Assembly (NCBI GenBank): GCA_032718475.1
Contig: JAUCBJ010007449.1
Span: forward strand, 18,181-82,180
Source: Nemertoderma westbladi
Taxonomy: Eukaryota; Xenacoelomorpha; Nemertodermatida; Nemertodermatidae
Direction of reading: 5' to 3'
DNA length: 64,000 nucleotides
Shown: piece after piece, positions 12,290-24,440 of the stretch
How the letters are laid out: the number at the start of each line of letters is the position of its first letter
Position numbering within the stretch: the stretch's first letter is position 1
The notes under the pieces: model-generated
Databases searched by the model: none
What the model saw: the letters and a program-made list of their open reading frames with translations, nothing else
What the model was told of the DNA's origin: nothing
Made by a program: the position numbers and the translations under genes

Positions 12290-12503
12290 ACAATGTGAAT
12301 AGGACAATATGATAATGCTCTCCATAGCGAAAAATATCAACCGGCCCTGTTGGGGCTCGAACCCGGTACCTAGGTTTCAAACTTCTGGTTTTCTTCAGCC
12401 GGGTGAGTGTACTGAGCTACCAGGCCGGATGAATATTTCGCTATGGAGTGGAAGATCATTATCAATATCAAGAGCATTATCATATTGTCCTATTCACATT
12501 GTA
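12290..12503. mobile_element. Palindromic MITE with a tRNA-like core
   Basis: The terminal arms CAATGTGAATAGGACAATAT and its complement, at about 12291-12322 and 12471-12502, flank a second pair of inverted arms around CTCCATAGCGAAA. TA-type duplications are possible at the edges (TATA on both sides). The centre is a tRNA-like sequence on the minus strand, listed separately. Confidence 0.6.
12341..12428 (-). tRNA. tRNA-like sequence (pseudogene or SINE-type promoter)
   Basis: Read on the minus strand, it has a 7-bp acceptor-type stem (CCGGCCT with GGGCCGG), an A-box-like TGGTAGCTCAGT, and a good B box in a T-arm (GGGTTCGAGCCCC). The D-arm lacks its pairing partner and the anticodon stem is only about 3 bp. 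It is therefore unlikely to be a working tRNA. It could drive polymerase III transcription of the palindromic element. Confidence 0.4.
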
Positions 12504-14590
12504 TATTTAATACACCGCGTCACTCACCCCACAACAATTCACTTATTATTATTTCTAATAAACACGAATCTAGATTTCGAATTAAGTATTTGTGACTAAT
12601 TTCCACTTGATATCATTTTTTTCTAAAATTTGATGAATTCACTTGCGTCCAACTTTCGCTACTATCTGCACATGCTTGTCTTTATTAAATATGACGTATT
12701 AAATTGTACATAATACACCTGGCGCATACACGGTTTTTTTCAAACATTTTTTTAGCATCATAGATAAAAAATTCAAAACTATATAAGTGAAAATATTACT
12801 ATTATATATACAATTATATTATATATTACAGTCTTCAGTTTTTAAATTAATCGTGGTTATGACTAGTTTTTCCACATTGTTTTTAGTATTGTGTAGTGGG
12901 AATAAGGCAATTCCTATATGCTTCCTCCAATTCTTATATGCAAAATATTTTCAAAATCCTGAAAACTAATACAACAATCTCATATTTCTTAGCGCGCCTG
13001 AGGAAATATTATACTGTAACTTATTAGTAATATATGTTAAGTGTAATAATATTAGCAATAATATAAGCAAGTTATGATTTTTGAAGAAATGTGCCAACAG
13101 CCAGCACTGTTTAAAATTGTTGTAAAAATTGTTTAATAACAAAAAAATTTAGACATTAATTTAAAATTTTTATTAATTTACAATTTTAAAGGCAACAATA
13201 ACTAAAGACGCCCAGTCCAGATTGCTAATGTAAACTAATGAGTGGTTACTCTTTTACCCACGCACAATTTAACCTTCGTAGAATTAACGCTAGTTTCAAC
13301 TCCTCAAGTTAAAACCGGAAAAACACCAAAACAACCGAGAAATGTCTTCATGATACAACAGCATGATACATATACATGATATCATGATACATATAATACC
13401 ACAGCTCAATTCCAATTTATATCATATAATACGCAATGTTATACATTTAAGCCCTACATCTGCAGCTAACGGCACTTTCTGTAAAAGGGCGATTCGAGTA
13501 TATACAGTAAAATAAGTTCAATGGAATTAGTGTGATCATTAAGTGAAGGCTTAGAAGAGCGGATGTAGTGTTTCTTTGATGATTACTTTAGTTCATTTGA
13601 TAGTTATTTTATAATACATAATAATAAGATGACTAATACACTTCTTTGCATTTGATATTCAACCAATGAAAATGACTTCCAATTTTTCAAACATCTACAC
13701 TTTCCCCATTGGCTCCAACATTGTCTCTCTATCTTAACTGCGAACCTCTGGTTGTTTGGTTTTCCATAATTTTCTTCATTTTAAACATTTTTTAGTGCAA
13801 AATATTATGACCAACCCAACCTTTCATGAAATTGTGTTTATGATTTGGTGATAATTTATAACTTATAAATTATATATCTGTAGTCTGTACACTAATTTAT
13901 TGGAACTTCTGTTAATATTTTCATGACTCATACTACAATTGAAAATTCCAATTTTATGTCAAATGAAGAGGATCGCATCACTTTGGAAATGGAAAAAGTT
14001 AGATATAATGATATTTAATGTCCTGATTCTATAAATTTTTTTTTGTAGTTTAAGGGGTGTAAGACTCTAGTGTTTACTTTAAAGTTAATATATACATCAC
14101 AACCCCCTGTTAGTCAGTATGTCGGTACATTCAATTATCACATATGAATTATAGAGCAGAACTCCGACATCACTGCATGTTGTCAAATATTATAATTTTT
14201 GTACTGTGTGTTTGCTCTAGCAATCTACCAGTTTTTCCATTGGTAACATGTTTACTTACCGTAGGTCTATGTGGAGGGTTCCAGTGTTCTGAGGTCTGAA
14301 GTCTGTATGGGCGAAGTGGTAACTGAGTTGATGGTGCGATTAATTTAGGTCATTGGTGCAGTATAGATAGGCTTGGCTAATTCCCTGTCCAGCTGACGAA
14401 GCGTCGAGGATTAGCGCATACTGGTCCTAGACGCCGAAACGCAACCATATTTTTCACAAATTAATTATTTTTGTCCAAGTCCTACAGTACCTCTTTCACA
14501 GCGACAAAAATGTCATATATTTTCTTATACAATATAGGCTTAGTTTTTGTGCAGTTTATTACCGGTATCATTTAGTGTATGGCTTGTAGG
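12504..14590. other. Intergenic, AT-rich, no gene recognised
   Basis: No coding signal is convincing. A small cluster of direct and inverted ATGATACATATA-type repeats lies at about 13350-13400. Confidence 0.5.
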
Positions 14591-15866
14591 TTTTAGGGTT
14601 AGGTTTGCGATACATACCTGTAAGTGGAGCATGTTATTATATATTTTGTTTGTGTTTGTTGTTTGTTTTGTTTGTGTCCTTTATCTACCAGTATGTACGC
14701 CGCGACTTCCTGTGTCCTTCCGGACCAAAGTTTATTCTTCTCGAATATTTCAAGAAGTCCTCCCCGCGACTTCCGTATTCTCGATCGGCAGCTATATCCC
14801 GTCGGGAAGTTTCTCTTCGATTCCCTCTCCTGTTCTCGTCCTCGTACCGGTACATCCTGTACCCTTTTCCTGGTGTGTGGTGCGTCTCTCTGGGGCGACG
14901 CCAATCTCCCGGAGTTCGACCCCACTGACTCCCTAACTCCATCTCTACTAGCGACGGTTCACTGTCCGTCCTTGCTCTCCGGTTGCTCGTAGCAATGCTT
15001 CTTCTATTCTCTTCACGCTCTTGTGATCTCTCTTTGACCTCCCGGTTAAACTCCACTGTTCTTCTTCTCTCTTCTGACTGACGTCTTCTCGGTCGCCCAC
15101 TCTCAGCATCAACACCTCTCTCTCTACCAGGTTGGACGCTCCTGGGGATATTCGCAATCCCCCTACTATTCTCTGTCGTCGGGTGCCGTGGTTCACCTAA
15201 CTCGCCCCGCGCATTATCCGCCGACGCCTGTGGGACATTCTCTGCCCCCCCCCCCCCTCTCGCCACTAATCTCCCGTGGTGGGGCGCCCGTAGCCCCCCC
15301 CCCCCCCACCCCCACTCGCCCCTTCTTACTTCACTACCTCTTACTTCGCTTCTACGCCCCTCTTGTGGGACATTCTCTGCCCCCCCCCCCTCTCGCCACT
15401 AATCTCCCGTGGTGGGGCGCCCGTAGCCCCCCCCCCCCCCCCCCACTCGCCACTTCTTACTTCACTACCTCCTACTTCGCTTCTACGCCGCTCTCTAGTC
15501 GGCGCACTGTCTCTACTGCGGCTGGGTCTATTCACCCCTGCCTCTCCCTGTGCAACTGCGTGGCCTTGCAGGCTCCCGTCGGGTTGACTCACCCCCGCTA
15601 CTCCCTGCCTATCTCCTGTTTCCCTGGCCTCGCTCCCAATTTGAGCGAGTTCGCCATTTCCGCTCCGTACTCCTCTCAAACTTGCCCCAGTCCATCGGCT
15701 TGTGGTAGACAAGCCCCATGAGCTGGCCCATCGCCACTGCTCCACAATGTCCTGTGTCCGCTCCGTGCTCCTCCTCGAACTTGCCCCAGTCCATGGGCTT
15801 GTGGCAGACAAGGCCCATGCGCTGGCCCATCCCCACTGCTCCACAATGTCCTGTAAGTATACAGAT
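14590..15866 (-). pseudogene. BEL/Pao gag fragment, reversed
   Basis: Read leftward, the open stretches 15844-15341 and 15266-14685 encode Arg/Glu/Ser-rich sequence typical of the N-terminal half of this BEL gag. The fragment is scrambled by tandem duplications. A block of about 125 bp with long C-runs is repeated at 15234-15310 and 15366-15440, and a block of about 75-100 bp is repeated at 15690-15845. There is no continuous frame. It belongs next to the LTR piece at 15890-16215. Confidence 0.6.
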
Positions 15867-16215
15867 ATGAATTGGTGGCAGTGACAGTCATAAACTATGA
15901 CCAGTCTGCAACTGTGTAACTAATGAACTGACTGGTAAATCAGTAATGCAGAATAATATATGATTGATACACACTGATATTGGCTTCACCTCTTACTCTA
16001 CTTGGCCTTCTGTACCCAGTGGGTGCTTTCTTATCTCTAATCACATGCTTCCCTCCCCGCTATTGGCTAATATACTAATTGTCACTTTGGCACTCCCTGT
16101 GAGTGTTTCCCCCCTCTGCTAACCTCTACTAGCTGTATTCCCTACGAGGTGGTTTGACCTCTCACCTCTCTCTGTGGCATTAGGGCTTGTGTCAACCCCC
16201 CCCCCAAAGTTGGTT
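15867..16215 (-). repeat. BEL/Pao LTR fragment, reversed
   Basis: This is the reverse complement of window positions about 985-1300. Examples are the phrases around ACAGAGAGAGGTGAGAGGTC and CACTGGGTACAGAAGGCCAA. The 3' part of the LTR is missing, so the copy is truncated or rearranged. Confidence 0.65.
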
Positions 16216-16320
16216 ATGAGGCGAGATTATTATTGGTAATCTCGTATCCCCAACTATATTAGTGAAATGCCACTGGTCCCATTTTTCTGGTAGGTAATGT
16301 AACGGAATTGAATCCACTTA

Positions 16321-18462
16321 CAACGTAAAACAGTAAAGAAACGCGTAAAGCATGTAAAACAGTAAAGCAATGCGTAAAGCATGTAAAACAGTAAAGCAAT
16401 GTGTAAAGCGCGTAAAACAGTAAGGAAATGTGTAAAGCACGTAAAACAGTAAAGCAATGCGTAAAGCATGTAAAACAGTAAAGCAATGCGTAAAGTGCGT
16501 AAAACAGTAAAGCAATGTGTAAAACTCATAAAACAGTAAAGCAACATGTAAAGCACGTAAAACAGTAAAGCAATGCGTAAAGCACGTAAAACAGTAAAGC
16601 AATGCATAAAGCACTTAAAACAGTAAAGCAATGCGTAAAGCACGTAAAACAGTAAAGCAATGCATAAAGCACGTAAAACAGTAAAGCAATGCGTAAAGCA
16701 CTTAAAACAGTAAAGCAACGTGTAAAGCATTTAAACAGTAAAGCAATGTGTAAAGCACATAAAACAGTAAAGCAACGTGTGTAAAGCATGTAAAACAGTA
16801 AAGCAATGCATAAAGCATATGAAACAGTAAAGCAATGCATAAAGCATATGAAACAGTAAAGCAATGCATAAAGCACGTAAAACAGTAAAGCAATGTGTAA
16901 AGCATGTAAAACAGTAAAGCAATGCATAAAGCATGTAAAACAGTAAAACAATGTGTAAAGCATGTAAAACAGTAAAGCAACGCATAAAGCAAGAAAAACA
17001 GTAAAGCAATGCGTAAAGCAATGCGTAAAGCATGTAAAACAGTAAAGCAATGTGTAAAGTACGTAAAACAGTAAAGCAATGCGTAAAGCATATAAAACAG
17101 TAAAGCAATGCGTAAAGCATGTAAAATAGTAAAGCATTGTGTAAAGCATGTAAAACAGTAAAGCAATGCGTAAAGCACGTAAAACAGTAAAGCAATGTGT
17201 AACGCATGTAAAACAGTAAAGCAATGCGTAAAGCACGCAAAACAGTAAAGCAATGCGTAAAGCAAATAAAACAGTAAAGCAATGCATAAAGCACGCAAAA
17301 CAGTAAAGCAATGCATAAAGCACATAAATCAGTATAAAGCAATGCATAAAGCACTTAAAACATTAAAGCAATGCGTAAAGCACGTAAAACAGTAAAGTAA
17401 TCCGTAAAGCATGTAAAACAGTAAAGCAATGCGTAAAGCATGTAAAACAGTAAAGCAACGTGTAAAGCATGTAAAACAGTAAAGCAATGCGTAAAGCATG
17501 TAAAACAGTAAAGCAATGCATAAAGCATGTAAAACAGTAAAGCAACCTATAAAGAACGTAAAACAGTAAAGCAATGCGTAAAGCACGTAAAACAATAAAG
17601 TAACGTGTGTAAAGCATGTAAAACAGTAAAGCAATGCATAAAGCATGTAAAACAGTAAAGCAACGCGTAAAGCACGTAAAACAGTAAAGCAATGCGTAAA
17701 GCATGTAAAACAGTAAAGCATCCTATAAATAACGTAAAACAGTAAAGCAATGCGTAAAGCACATGAAACAGTAAAGTAACGTGTGTAAAGCATGTAAAGC
17801 AGTAAAGCAATGCATAAAGCATGTAAAACAGTAAAGCAATGCGTAAAGCACGTAAAACAGGAAAGCAATGAGTAAAGCATGTAAAACAGTAAAGCAATGC
17901 ATAAAGTACGTAAAGCAGTAAAGCAATGCGTAGAGCATGTAAAACAGTAAAGCAATGCATAAAACACGCAAAACAGTAAAGCAATGCATAAAGCATGTAA
18001 AACAGTAAAGCAATGCATAAAGCACGCAAAACAGTAAAGCAATGCGTAAAGCACATAAAACAGTAAAGCAATACATAAAGCACTTAAAACATTAAAGCAA
18101 TGCGTAAAGCACGTAAAACAGTAAAGCAATGCGAAAAGCATGTAAAACAGTAAAGCAATGCGTAAAGCATGTAAAAAGGTAAAGCAATGTGTAAAGCATG
18201 TAAAACAGTAAAGCAATGCTTAAAGCATGTAAAACAGTAAAGCAACACGTAAAGCACGTAAAACAGTAAAGCAACGCGTAAAACACCTCAAAGAGTAAAG
18301 CAACACGTAAAGCACGTAAAACAGTAAAACTACGCGTAAAGCACATAAAACAGTAAAGCAAAGCGTAAAGCATGTAAAAGAGTAAACCAATGCATAAAGC
18401 ATGTAAAACAGTAAAGCAAAGCGTAAAGCACATAAAACAGTAAGGCAACGCGTAAAGCACGT
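16321..18462. repeat. 29-bp minisatellite, about 74 copies
   Basis: The unit is GTAAAGCAATGCGTAAAGC followed by ATGTAAAACA, 29 bp in all, with C/T variation in the second half. The minus strand has almost no stop codon in any of its three frames, because the unit lacks stops in every register. It therefore shows long overlapping spurious open frames of up to 295 codons, rich in Cys, Phe, Leu and Tyr. Higher-order structure is visible: one variant cluster recurs 727 bp apart (17351 and 18078, about 25 units), and others recur about 174 bp apart (6 units). Confidence 0.95.
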
Positions 18463-19759
18463 TGTTAGCGCTTTTAGTAAATTATGTTCTTTCACTCTTA
18501 ATTCTCATATATTTTAACTTTTTTCTGTTACTTAATTAACCATGCAAAAATGAAGGCAAGATGTCCGGTCTGATACAATAAACGGGATTGCGCTAGTGTA
18601 CCTGTCAACAAGGGCCTATCACTGTATCTGTTTATTTGCCCTTTTTCCCTTCGATGCATTGATTTGCTCTATATTTCACTTAGTTCAATACGGTATTTGA
18701 TTATCTATTGTATTTGACTGAGATACTATACCGGGAGGGTGTGACAACAAAGTATAACAAGCAAATGACTGACTAATTAATTCTGTAAGAACTCAAGTCT
18801 GGTGATTGTGTTTCCCTTTAGGAGAAACGTATAGTGACAAGTCTTTGGGTCTAATTATATTGATATCACTACAGTATTCAATTTGTGACAACTCTCAATC
18901 GTGATGTAATTAATAAGAAGAGCTTTGCTTACATTAATGGTCTGAAATATCGCCATATATTAATTATTTAGTAAGTCAGAGATATAACACGTTCGTGGGG
19001 ACTTCGCGCAGCACGTAGTCGGCAAGCCTTGGCATACGGTTCATATAGAGCAAATGGGGCATGTCTAGTTTGGACCTCATATCCCATGCTATAAATGTAT
19101 TCATTCGATATACAATCATATGTTAATCCGCTAGGTGGTGTGAAATTGTTATTCTGCAATTTCGTACTTACCAGTGCAGCACTGTACAGCAGTACCGTAC
19201 CGGTAGGCCTATGTCATTACTTCTGAGTCTCTAGCGGATCCCCAATTAAATGTCTTAACTTTTCAATTTCGTAAAAGATAGACTTCATGATTCTCTACAG
19301 GCCACCAAAATTTCAGCTCAGGAAAATGAGGCCTTCCCGAGAAATTTAACATTTTCTAAAAACCACATAATCTGTCGTAGCTGACGTCAGACTGCATGAT
19401 TTTTCACCAAACTTTACAAACTTTCTAAACTTTCTCTCTACTACTTACCTACTAAGTTTGCTCAATTCCGAACCAGCGATGCCGAGAAATTCGCGTTCAA
19501 ACATTTACCAGACAGACAGACAGACAGACAGACAGACGGACATGCCCCATTTGCCCTATATGAACCGTATGCCAAGGCTCGCCGACTACGTGTCTCGCCC
19601 CACAACACACAAATCTGATACAATTGTCCAGATTATCACTGATACTTAGTTACAGCAACCCACCTGTTGTGGCGCGTGTAAAACCTCCTTGATTACGTAA
19701 TATCAGCAATATATTAACTCAAACTGCCTCAATTAATTGTATTTATATTATTATCTTAG
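18463..19759. other. Intergenic with a separated inverted repeat and a (CAGA)n tract
   Basis: About 65 bp at 19013-19080 is repeated in inverted form at 19538-19603 (for example CATATAGAGCAAATGGGGCA against its complement). A CAGA microsatellite at 19508-19538 lies just inside the right arm. This may be the ends of a non-autonomous element of about 590 bp. No gene is seen. Confidence 0.5.
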
Positions 19760-20556
19760 ATGGGGAAGAGGATTATACCAATAATCATACTTTTGAGCTT
19801 CTTGTTGGTCCTACCGGATTTATTCTTGCGAAGAATAGAGCTGAAATGGAGTGAGAATAATAACACAACGATGTTCTTATGTTCAACCCATTTAGAAATA
19901 TTTTCTTTGACAACTAATCAGAGAATCACAACAGCTCTAATCTTAACAAATTATATAATTATTATTTTCCTACCATATGTACTTATAGCCATAATGACTC
20001 CAATATGTATAGTTTCATTGAGAATTCGAACAGGAAGATGGGTAAGAAATCAACCAACAAATTGGAGCCGTCTATTGTGCAGATGTTCTGATGCGAAAAC
20101 CCGTAACACACCACTCATATCGTACAGAGAAGTTCTAATGCTGTATCACACTGTCGTCTTAATACTGTCATTATAGTAACAGCTATGTTATTCTTGATCA
20201 CATGGGCCCCGACACTTTTAAGTATGACTACAAAGACAATAGGATATATTCTTGACAGACAAAAGGAATGGTGGGTGTTGTTTCCTAACCCTTTATACAA
20301 ACCATTTAAGAAATCGCTGATCATCTTAGATTCACTACTGAATATAACTGTTTGTATAATCTTCTACAACCAGCTTTGCATAAGCTTTTTACAACTGTTG
20401 TCATTAAAATGTTTTTTTAAATCAACTGCGAGGCAAGACGTAGCAATGTTAGAAGAATTTGAAACAGAAAATCGAACGCACTCCCATGTAGTTCAGTTGG
20501 TGTCGGATTTCCAAAAACCTGACAGGCACTCCGTCATTTGTGAAACTTATGTCTGA
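19760..20556 (+). pseudogene. GPCR-like 3' exon (TM4-TM7) with a frame break
   Basis: A splice-acceptor-like TTATCTTAG precedes 19760. The first frame (to about 20140) encodes a TM4-like stretch (PIIILLSFLLVLP), an extracellular loop with a Cys (MFLCSTHLEIFS) and a TM5-like stretch (IIIIFLPYVLIAIM). The next frame gives a clear TM6 (TVIIVTAMLFLITWAP), then a loop and a TM7-like LLNITVCIIFYN with a short cytoplasmic tail ending at 20556. The pattern resembles a class A peptide-receptor type. The change of frame lies at about 20130-20150. It may be a pseudogene, a sequencing error or an unseen exon junction. Upstream exons (TM1-3) are not visible in the window. Confidence 0.5.
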
Positions 20557-21659
20557 ATTTCGGGGGGACATTTGTGAAAGGAAACACCATACTTAATTGA
20601 GTAACATAATGTCTAATGATTGGTGGACCCATCAGGTATTCCATTTATGTTTTGCGTATTTAATTGTATTAAATGTATAAAGTGTAGTAAAATAGAAAAG
20701 TAAGTAATATACTATGTATTTGCGATACACCATGTTGGTCACATCTCCTTTCCCCAAGTCAACACTGCTGCAGCTAAGTGTAGAAGAAATGCCCCTCATC
20801 CCCCGAGGTCTATAAAATACGGGATACAGGAGTGTTTGGAGCTTATTCACCACGATATTCATTAGATATCTATGTACCTACATACTTTCCTTTCTACATA
20901 CCATACCTTATGCGATATGTATCTAACTAACACATTTATAAGTTATACTTTTGTAACTTATTTATTATTAAATATTTTCATTTTATTTTTTATTTTTCAT
21001 ATTTTTTATTTATTTTTATTATTACTTTTATTCTTGAGGCTACTTACACCTCCCTAGTCCAACAAGTTTGTTGGACGAAAACAACTTATGCTGAATCATC
21101 CACCAAACAACAGTTGGTTATGTGCCTCGTATATGTCTCTTCTTTTCACCAATCTTTCCACCGCTTTGGAAATCTACGGTCCGAATAATATGTCCGTCTT
21201 TACCTGCGTGGCAAGCCACTATTTGAATATGAAAAATGTCATTCCGAGGAAATGCTCTTCAAAGTTTAAACCATCCCGCCAAAATTGGCTGTCAGTGTTC
21301 TGGTTGGTTAATTATTTCTGGCACGAAGGATGCACACCAACGAGCTAAAATGTTCATGTGCATGTTCATTACGGGGGTTTTCGGGGTCGCTGATTTCATT
21401 TCCGATGTCAGTTTTAATTTTTGGTGGAATATAGTCTCTCTGTCTGTCTGTCGGTCTTCTGTCTTTCTTACAATTTGATGGACAGACCGTCATACTGAAA
21501 AACATACTCGAGAAATGAAAGAGGTCTCACTAAGCAGTATTCAGATTTGTAATCCTCAGAAAATTCTGCTCTAGGTGAAATAAAGAAACAACAATTCAAC
21601 GGTTCTAACGATTCCCGGTCGTCATTTAGTGGGCATAATGGCCTACTGTTTATTATTCC
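20557..21659. other. Intergenic, no gene recognised
   Basis: AT-rich sequence with only short, featureless open frames. Confidence 0.5.
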
Positions 21660-21885
21660 TTCGTATTTTGCTTATGCTGTCCTTAGGAAGTCTTCCGTTA
21701 CTATGTGGTTTGCTAATAACACTTTCATTGCTCGTTTCATGCTTCCAAATAGTCTTTCTATAAATCCTGTGGTGTGTGGCACATATGGCGCCCGCATTGA
21801 CCACTCTATTTCGTGTTTCCTTACTGAAGATTCCACTTGTTTGTGGCATGTTGGGGGAACCAAAACAATAAACGAAAGTTAACAT
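21660..21885 (-). pseudogene. BEL/Pao integrase fragment
   Basis: Read leftward, it encodes IEWSMRAPYVPHTTGFIERL followed by SMKRAMKVLL. This is the end of a retroviral-type integrase core: the P-x-x-P-H-x-x-G-F/W-x-E-R-L stretch with the catalytic Glu. Only about 60 residues survive. It is an isolated relic. Confidence 0.6.
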
Positions 21886-22084
21886 GTTACAAGATTATGC
21901 TGCTCTTCATATAATTGGGTCTTTGGTCTTTGTTTTGTACTCATTCGAAGAACGTCGGTATAATATGATTAAAAATTGTGTTTGATGGAAATACTTGTAA
22001 ATAATGAATGAATTTTGTATAATTATATTTTCCATAAAATATTTGGTGCTGGAAGAATCGTTTTTGGTTGAAAGTAATTATTTT

Positions 22085-23590
22085 AGGGAGATTGAATTTT
22101 TTTTTTTTGGGGGAATGAATAATTGTTTTTGGGAGATGAATAATTGTTTTTGGAGGATGAATAATTGTTTTTGGGGAATGAATAATTGTTTTTGGGGGGA
22201 TGAATAATTGTTTTTGGGGGATGAATAATTGTTTTTGGGGGAATGAATAATTGTTTTTGGGGGGATGAATAATTGTTTTTGGGGGATGAATAATTGTTTT
22301 TGGGGGAATGAATAATTGTTTTTGGGGTATGAATAATTGTTTTGGGGGGAATGAATAATTGTTTTTGGGGTATGAATAATTGTTTTTGGAGGAATGAATA
22401 ATTGTTTTTGGGGTATGATTTATGTTTTTGGGGGAATGAATAATTGTTTTTGGGGTATGAATAATTGTTTTTGGGGGAATGAATAATTGTTTGCGGGGGA
22501 TGAATAATTGTTTTTGGGGGAATGAATAATTGTTTTTGGGGTATGAATAATTGTTTTTGGAGGATGAATAATTGTTTTTGGGGGAATGAATAATTGTTTT
22601 TGGGGGGATGAATAATTGTTTTTGGGGGATGAATAATTGTTTTTGGGGGAATGAATAATTGTTTTTGGGGGGATGAATAATTGTTTTTGGGGGATGAATA
22701 ATTGTTTTTGAGGGAATGAATAATTGTTTTTGGGGTATGAATAATTGTTTTTGGGGGAATGAATAATTGTTTTTGGGGTATGAATAATTGTTTTTGGGGG
22801 AATGAATAATTGTTTTTGGGGTATGAATAATTGTTTTTGGGGGAATGAATAATTGTTTTTGGGGTATGAATATGAATAATTGTTTTTGGGGGAATGAATA
22901 ATTGTTTGCGGGGAATGAATAATTGTTTTTGGGGGAATGAATAATTGTTTTTGGGGTATGAATAATTGTTTTTGGGGGAATGAATAATTGTTTGCGGGGG
23001 ATGAATAATTGTTTTTGGGGGAATGAATAATTGTTTTTGGGGTATGAATAATTGTTTTTGGGGGAATGAATAATTGTTTGCGGGGTATGAATAATTGTTT
23101 TTGGGGGAATGAGTAATTGTTTTTTGGGTATGAATAATTGTTTTTGGGGTATGAATAATTGTTTTTGGGGTATGAATAATTATTTTTGGGGGAATGAATA
23201 ATTGTTTTTGGGGGATGAATAATTTTTTTGGGGATTGGGTAATTGTTTTTTTTTGGGGGGGGGGGGGGGATAATTGATTTATTGGGTTGAATTATTGTTT
23301 TTTTGGAGATGAATAATTGTTTTTGGGGGAATGAATAATTGTTTGTGGGGTATGAATAATTGTTTTTGCGGGAATGAGTAATTGTTTTTGGGGTATGAAT
23401 AATTGTTTTTGGGGTATGAATAATTGTTTTTGGGGTATGAATAATTATTTTTGGGGGAATGAATAATTGTTTTTGGGGGATGAATAATTTTTTTGGGGAT
23501 TGGGTAATTGTTTTTTTTTTTGGGGGGGGGGAATAATTGATTTATTGGGTTGAATTATTGTTTTTTTGGAGATGAATAATTGTTTTTGGT
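22085..23590. repeat. G-rich 21-22-bp minisatellite
   Basis: The unit is GAATGAATAATTGTTTTTGGG plus one or two G, about 70 copies. G-runs of four to six follow T-runs in every unit. Blocks at about 23137-23316 and 23391-23587 are near-duplicates 257 bp apart, showing higher-order amplification. A 21-bp stretch at the start yields a heptapeptide-repeat open frame that I regard as spurious. Confidence 0.95.
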
Positions 23591-24155
23591 GAGAGATATT
23601 CAAAATTGGGGAATGTAAATTGGTGCTACAACAAATATATTTGGTCCTAAACAAATTTTTGCTGTGATATCTTCTAATTTGGGGTGGCATTCAATTAGTG
23701 GAGTTTAATTAATATCACTTGAATTTATTTAATCATCTTCACCTACCGAACCCACTCAGGCAGAGCCACGCCTCTGTCTGTATTAGATAGTGATGTTGAT
23801 GAACGGCTGAAGCACTACTGTAGATAAACAGTATCATTTAAGTTGCCCCACACCTTGCATATTTATTCTAGCAGCTTCTAATGGTGGATTCAATTTTGAA
23901 AATATTTTGAAATTTTACGTGTTTCTAGGTGTAAGGAGTTCCATAATTTAATTAGTGCAATTGTTAAGCTATTATACCCGAAGTGATTGTGTGCGGGCGG
24001 AATTTGGATTTTGCAATATTTTGGATTTAAATGGAAATTTTTGTTTGTAAAAAATGGCAGTGAAAATTCCATAAGAGGGAGAGATAGTTGTTAAATATAT
24101 TTAAATAAGAAGAGTAGACTGAAGTATTCTCTTTAGGCAGAGAAAAGAGGGATAC
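23591..24155. other. Intergenic, no gene recognised
   Basis: No coding or repeat signal beyond AT-rich sequence. Confidence 0.45.
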
Positions 24156-24156
24156 C

Positions 24157-24440
24157 TGCCCGTGTCCGCAACTCCGTTCCCGATACCCGCCCGGGTCCGC
24201 AACTCCGTTCCCGATACCCGCCCGGGTCCGCAACTCCGTTCCCGATACCCGCCCGGGTCCGCAACTCCGTTCCCGATACCCGCCCGGGTCTGCAACTCCA
24301 TTCCCGATACCCGCCCGGGTCCGCAACTCCGTTCCCGATACCCGCCCGGGTCCACAACTCCGTTCCCGATACCCGCCCGGGTCCGCAAATCTGTTCCCGA
24401 TACCCACCCGGGTCCCCAACTCCGTTCCCGATACTTATCT
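24157..24440. repeat. 31-bp GC-rich minisatellite, about 9 copies
   Basis: The unit begins CGATACCCGCCCGGGTCCGC and continues AACTCCGTTCC (31 bp). It contains CCCGGG and several CpGs, in sharp contrast with its AT-rich surroundings. Open frames on both strands are by-products. Confidence 0.95.

Noticed and set aside
16321-18462. Long minus-strand open frames rich in Cys-Phe-Thr, resembling a repetitive structural protein
   Set aside because: They are open in all three frames because the 29-bp unit has no stop in any register. No start context or domain supports coding.
16321-18462. CRISPR-like array
   Set aside because: Units are contiguous with no unique spacers, and the DNA is clearly eukaryotic.
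22004-22207. Open frame with repeated MNNCFWG heptads
   Set aside because: It follows only the 21-bp units at the array start and breaks when 22-bp units appear.
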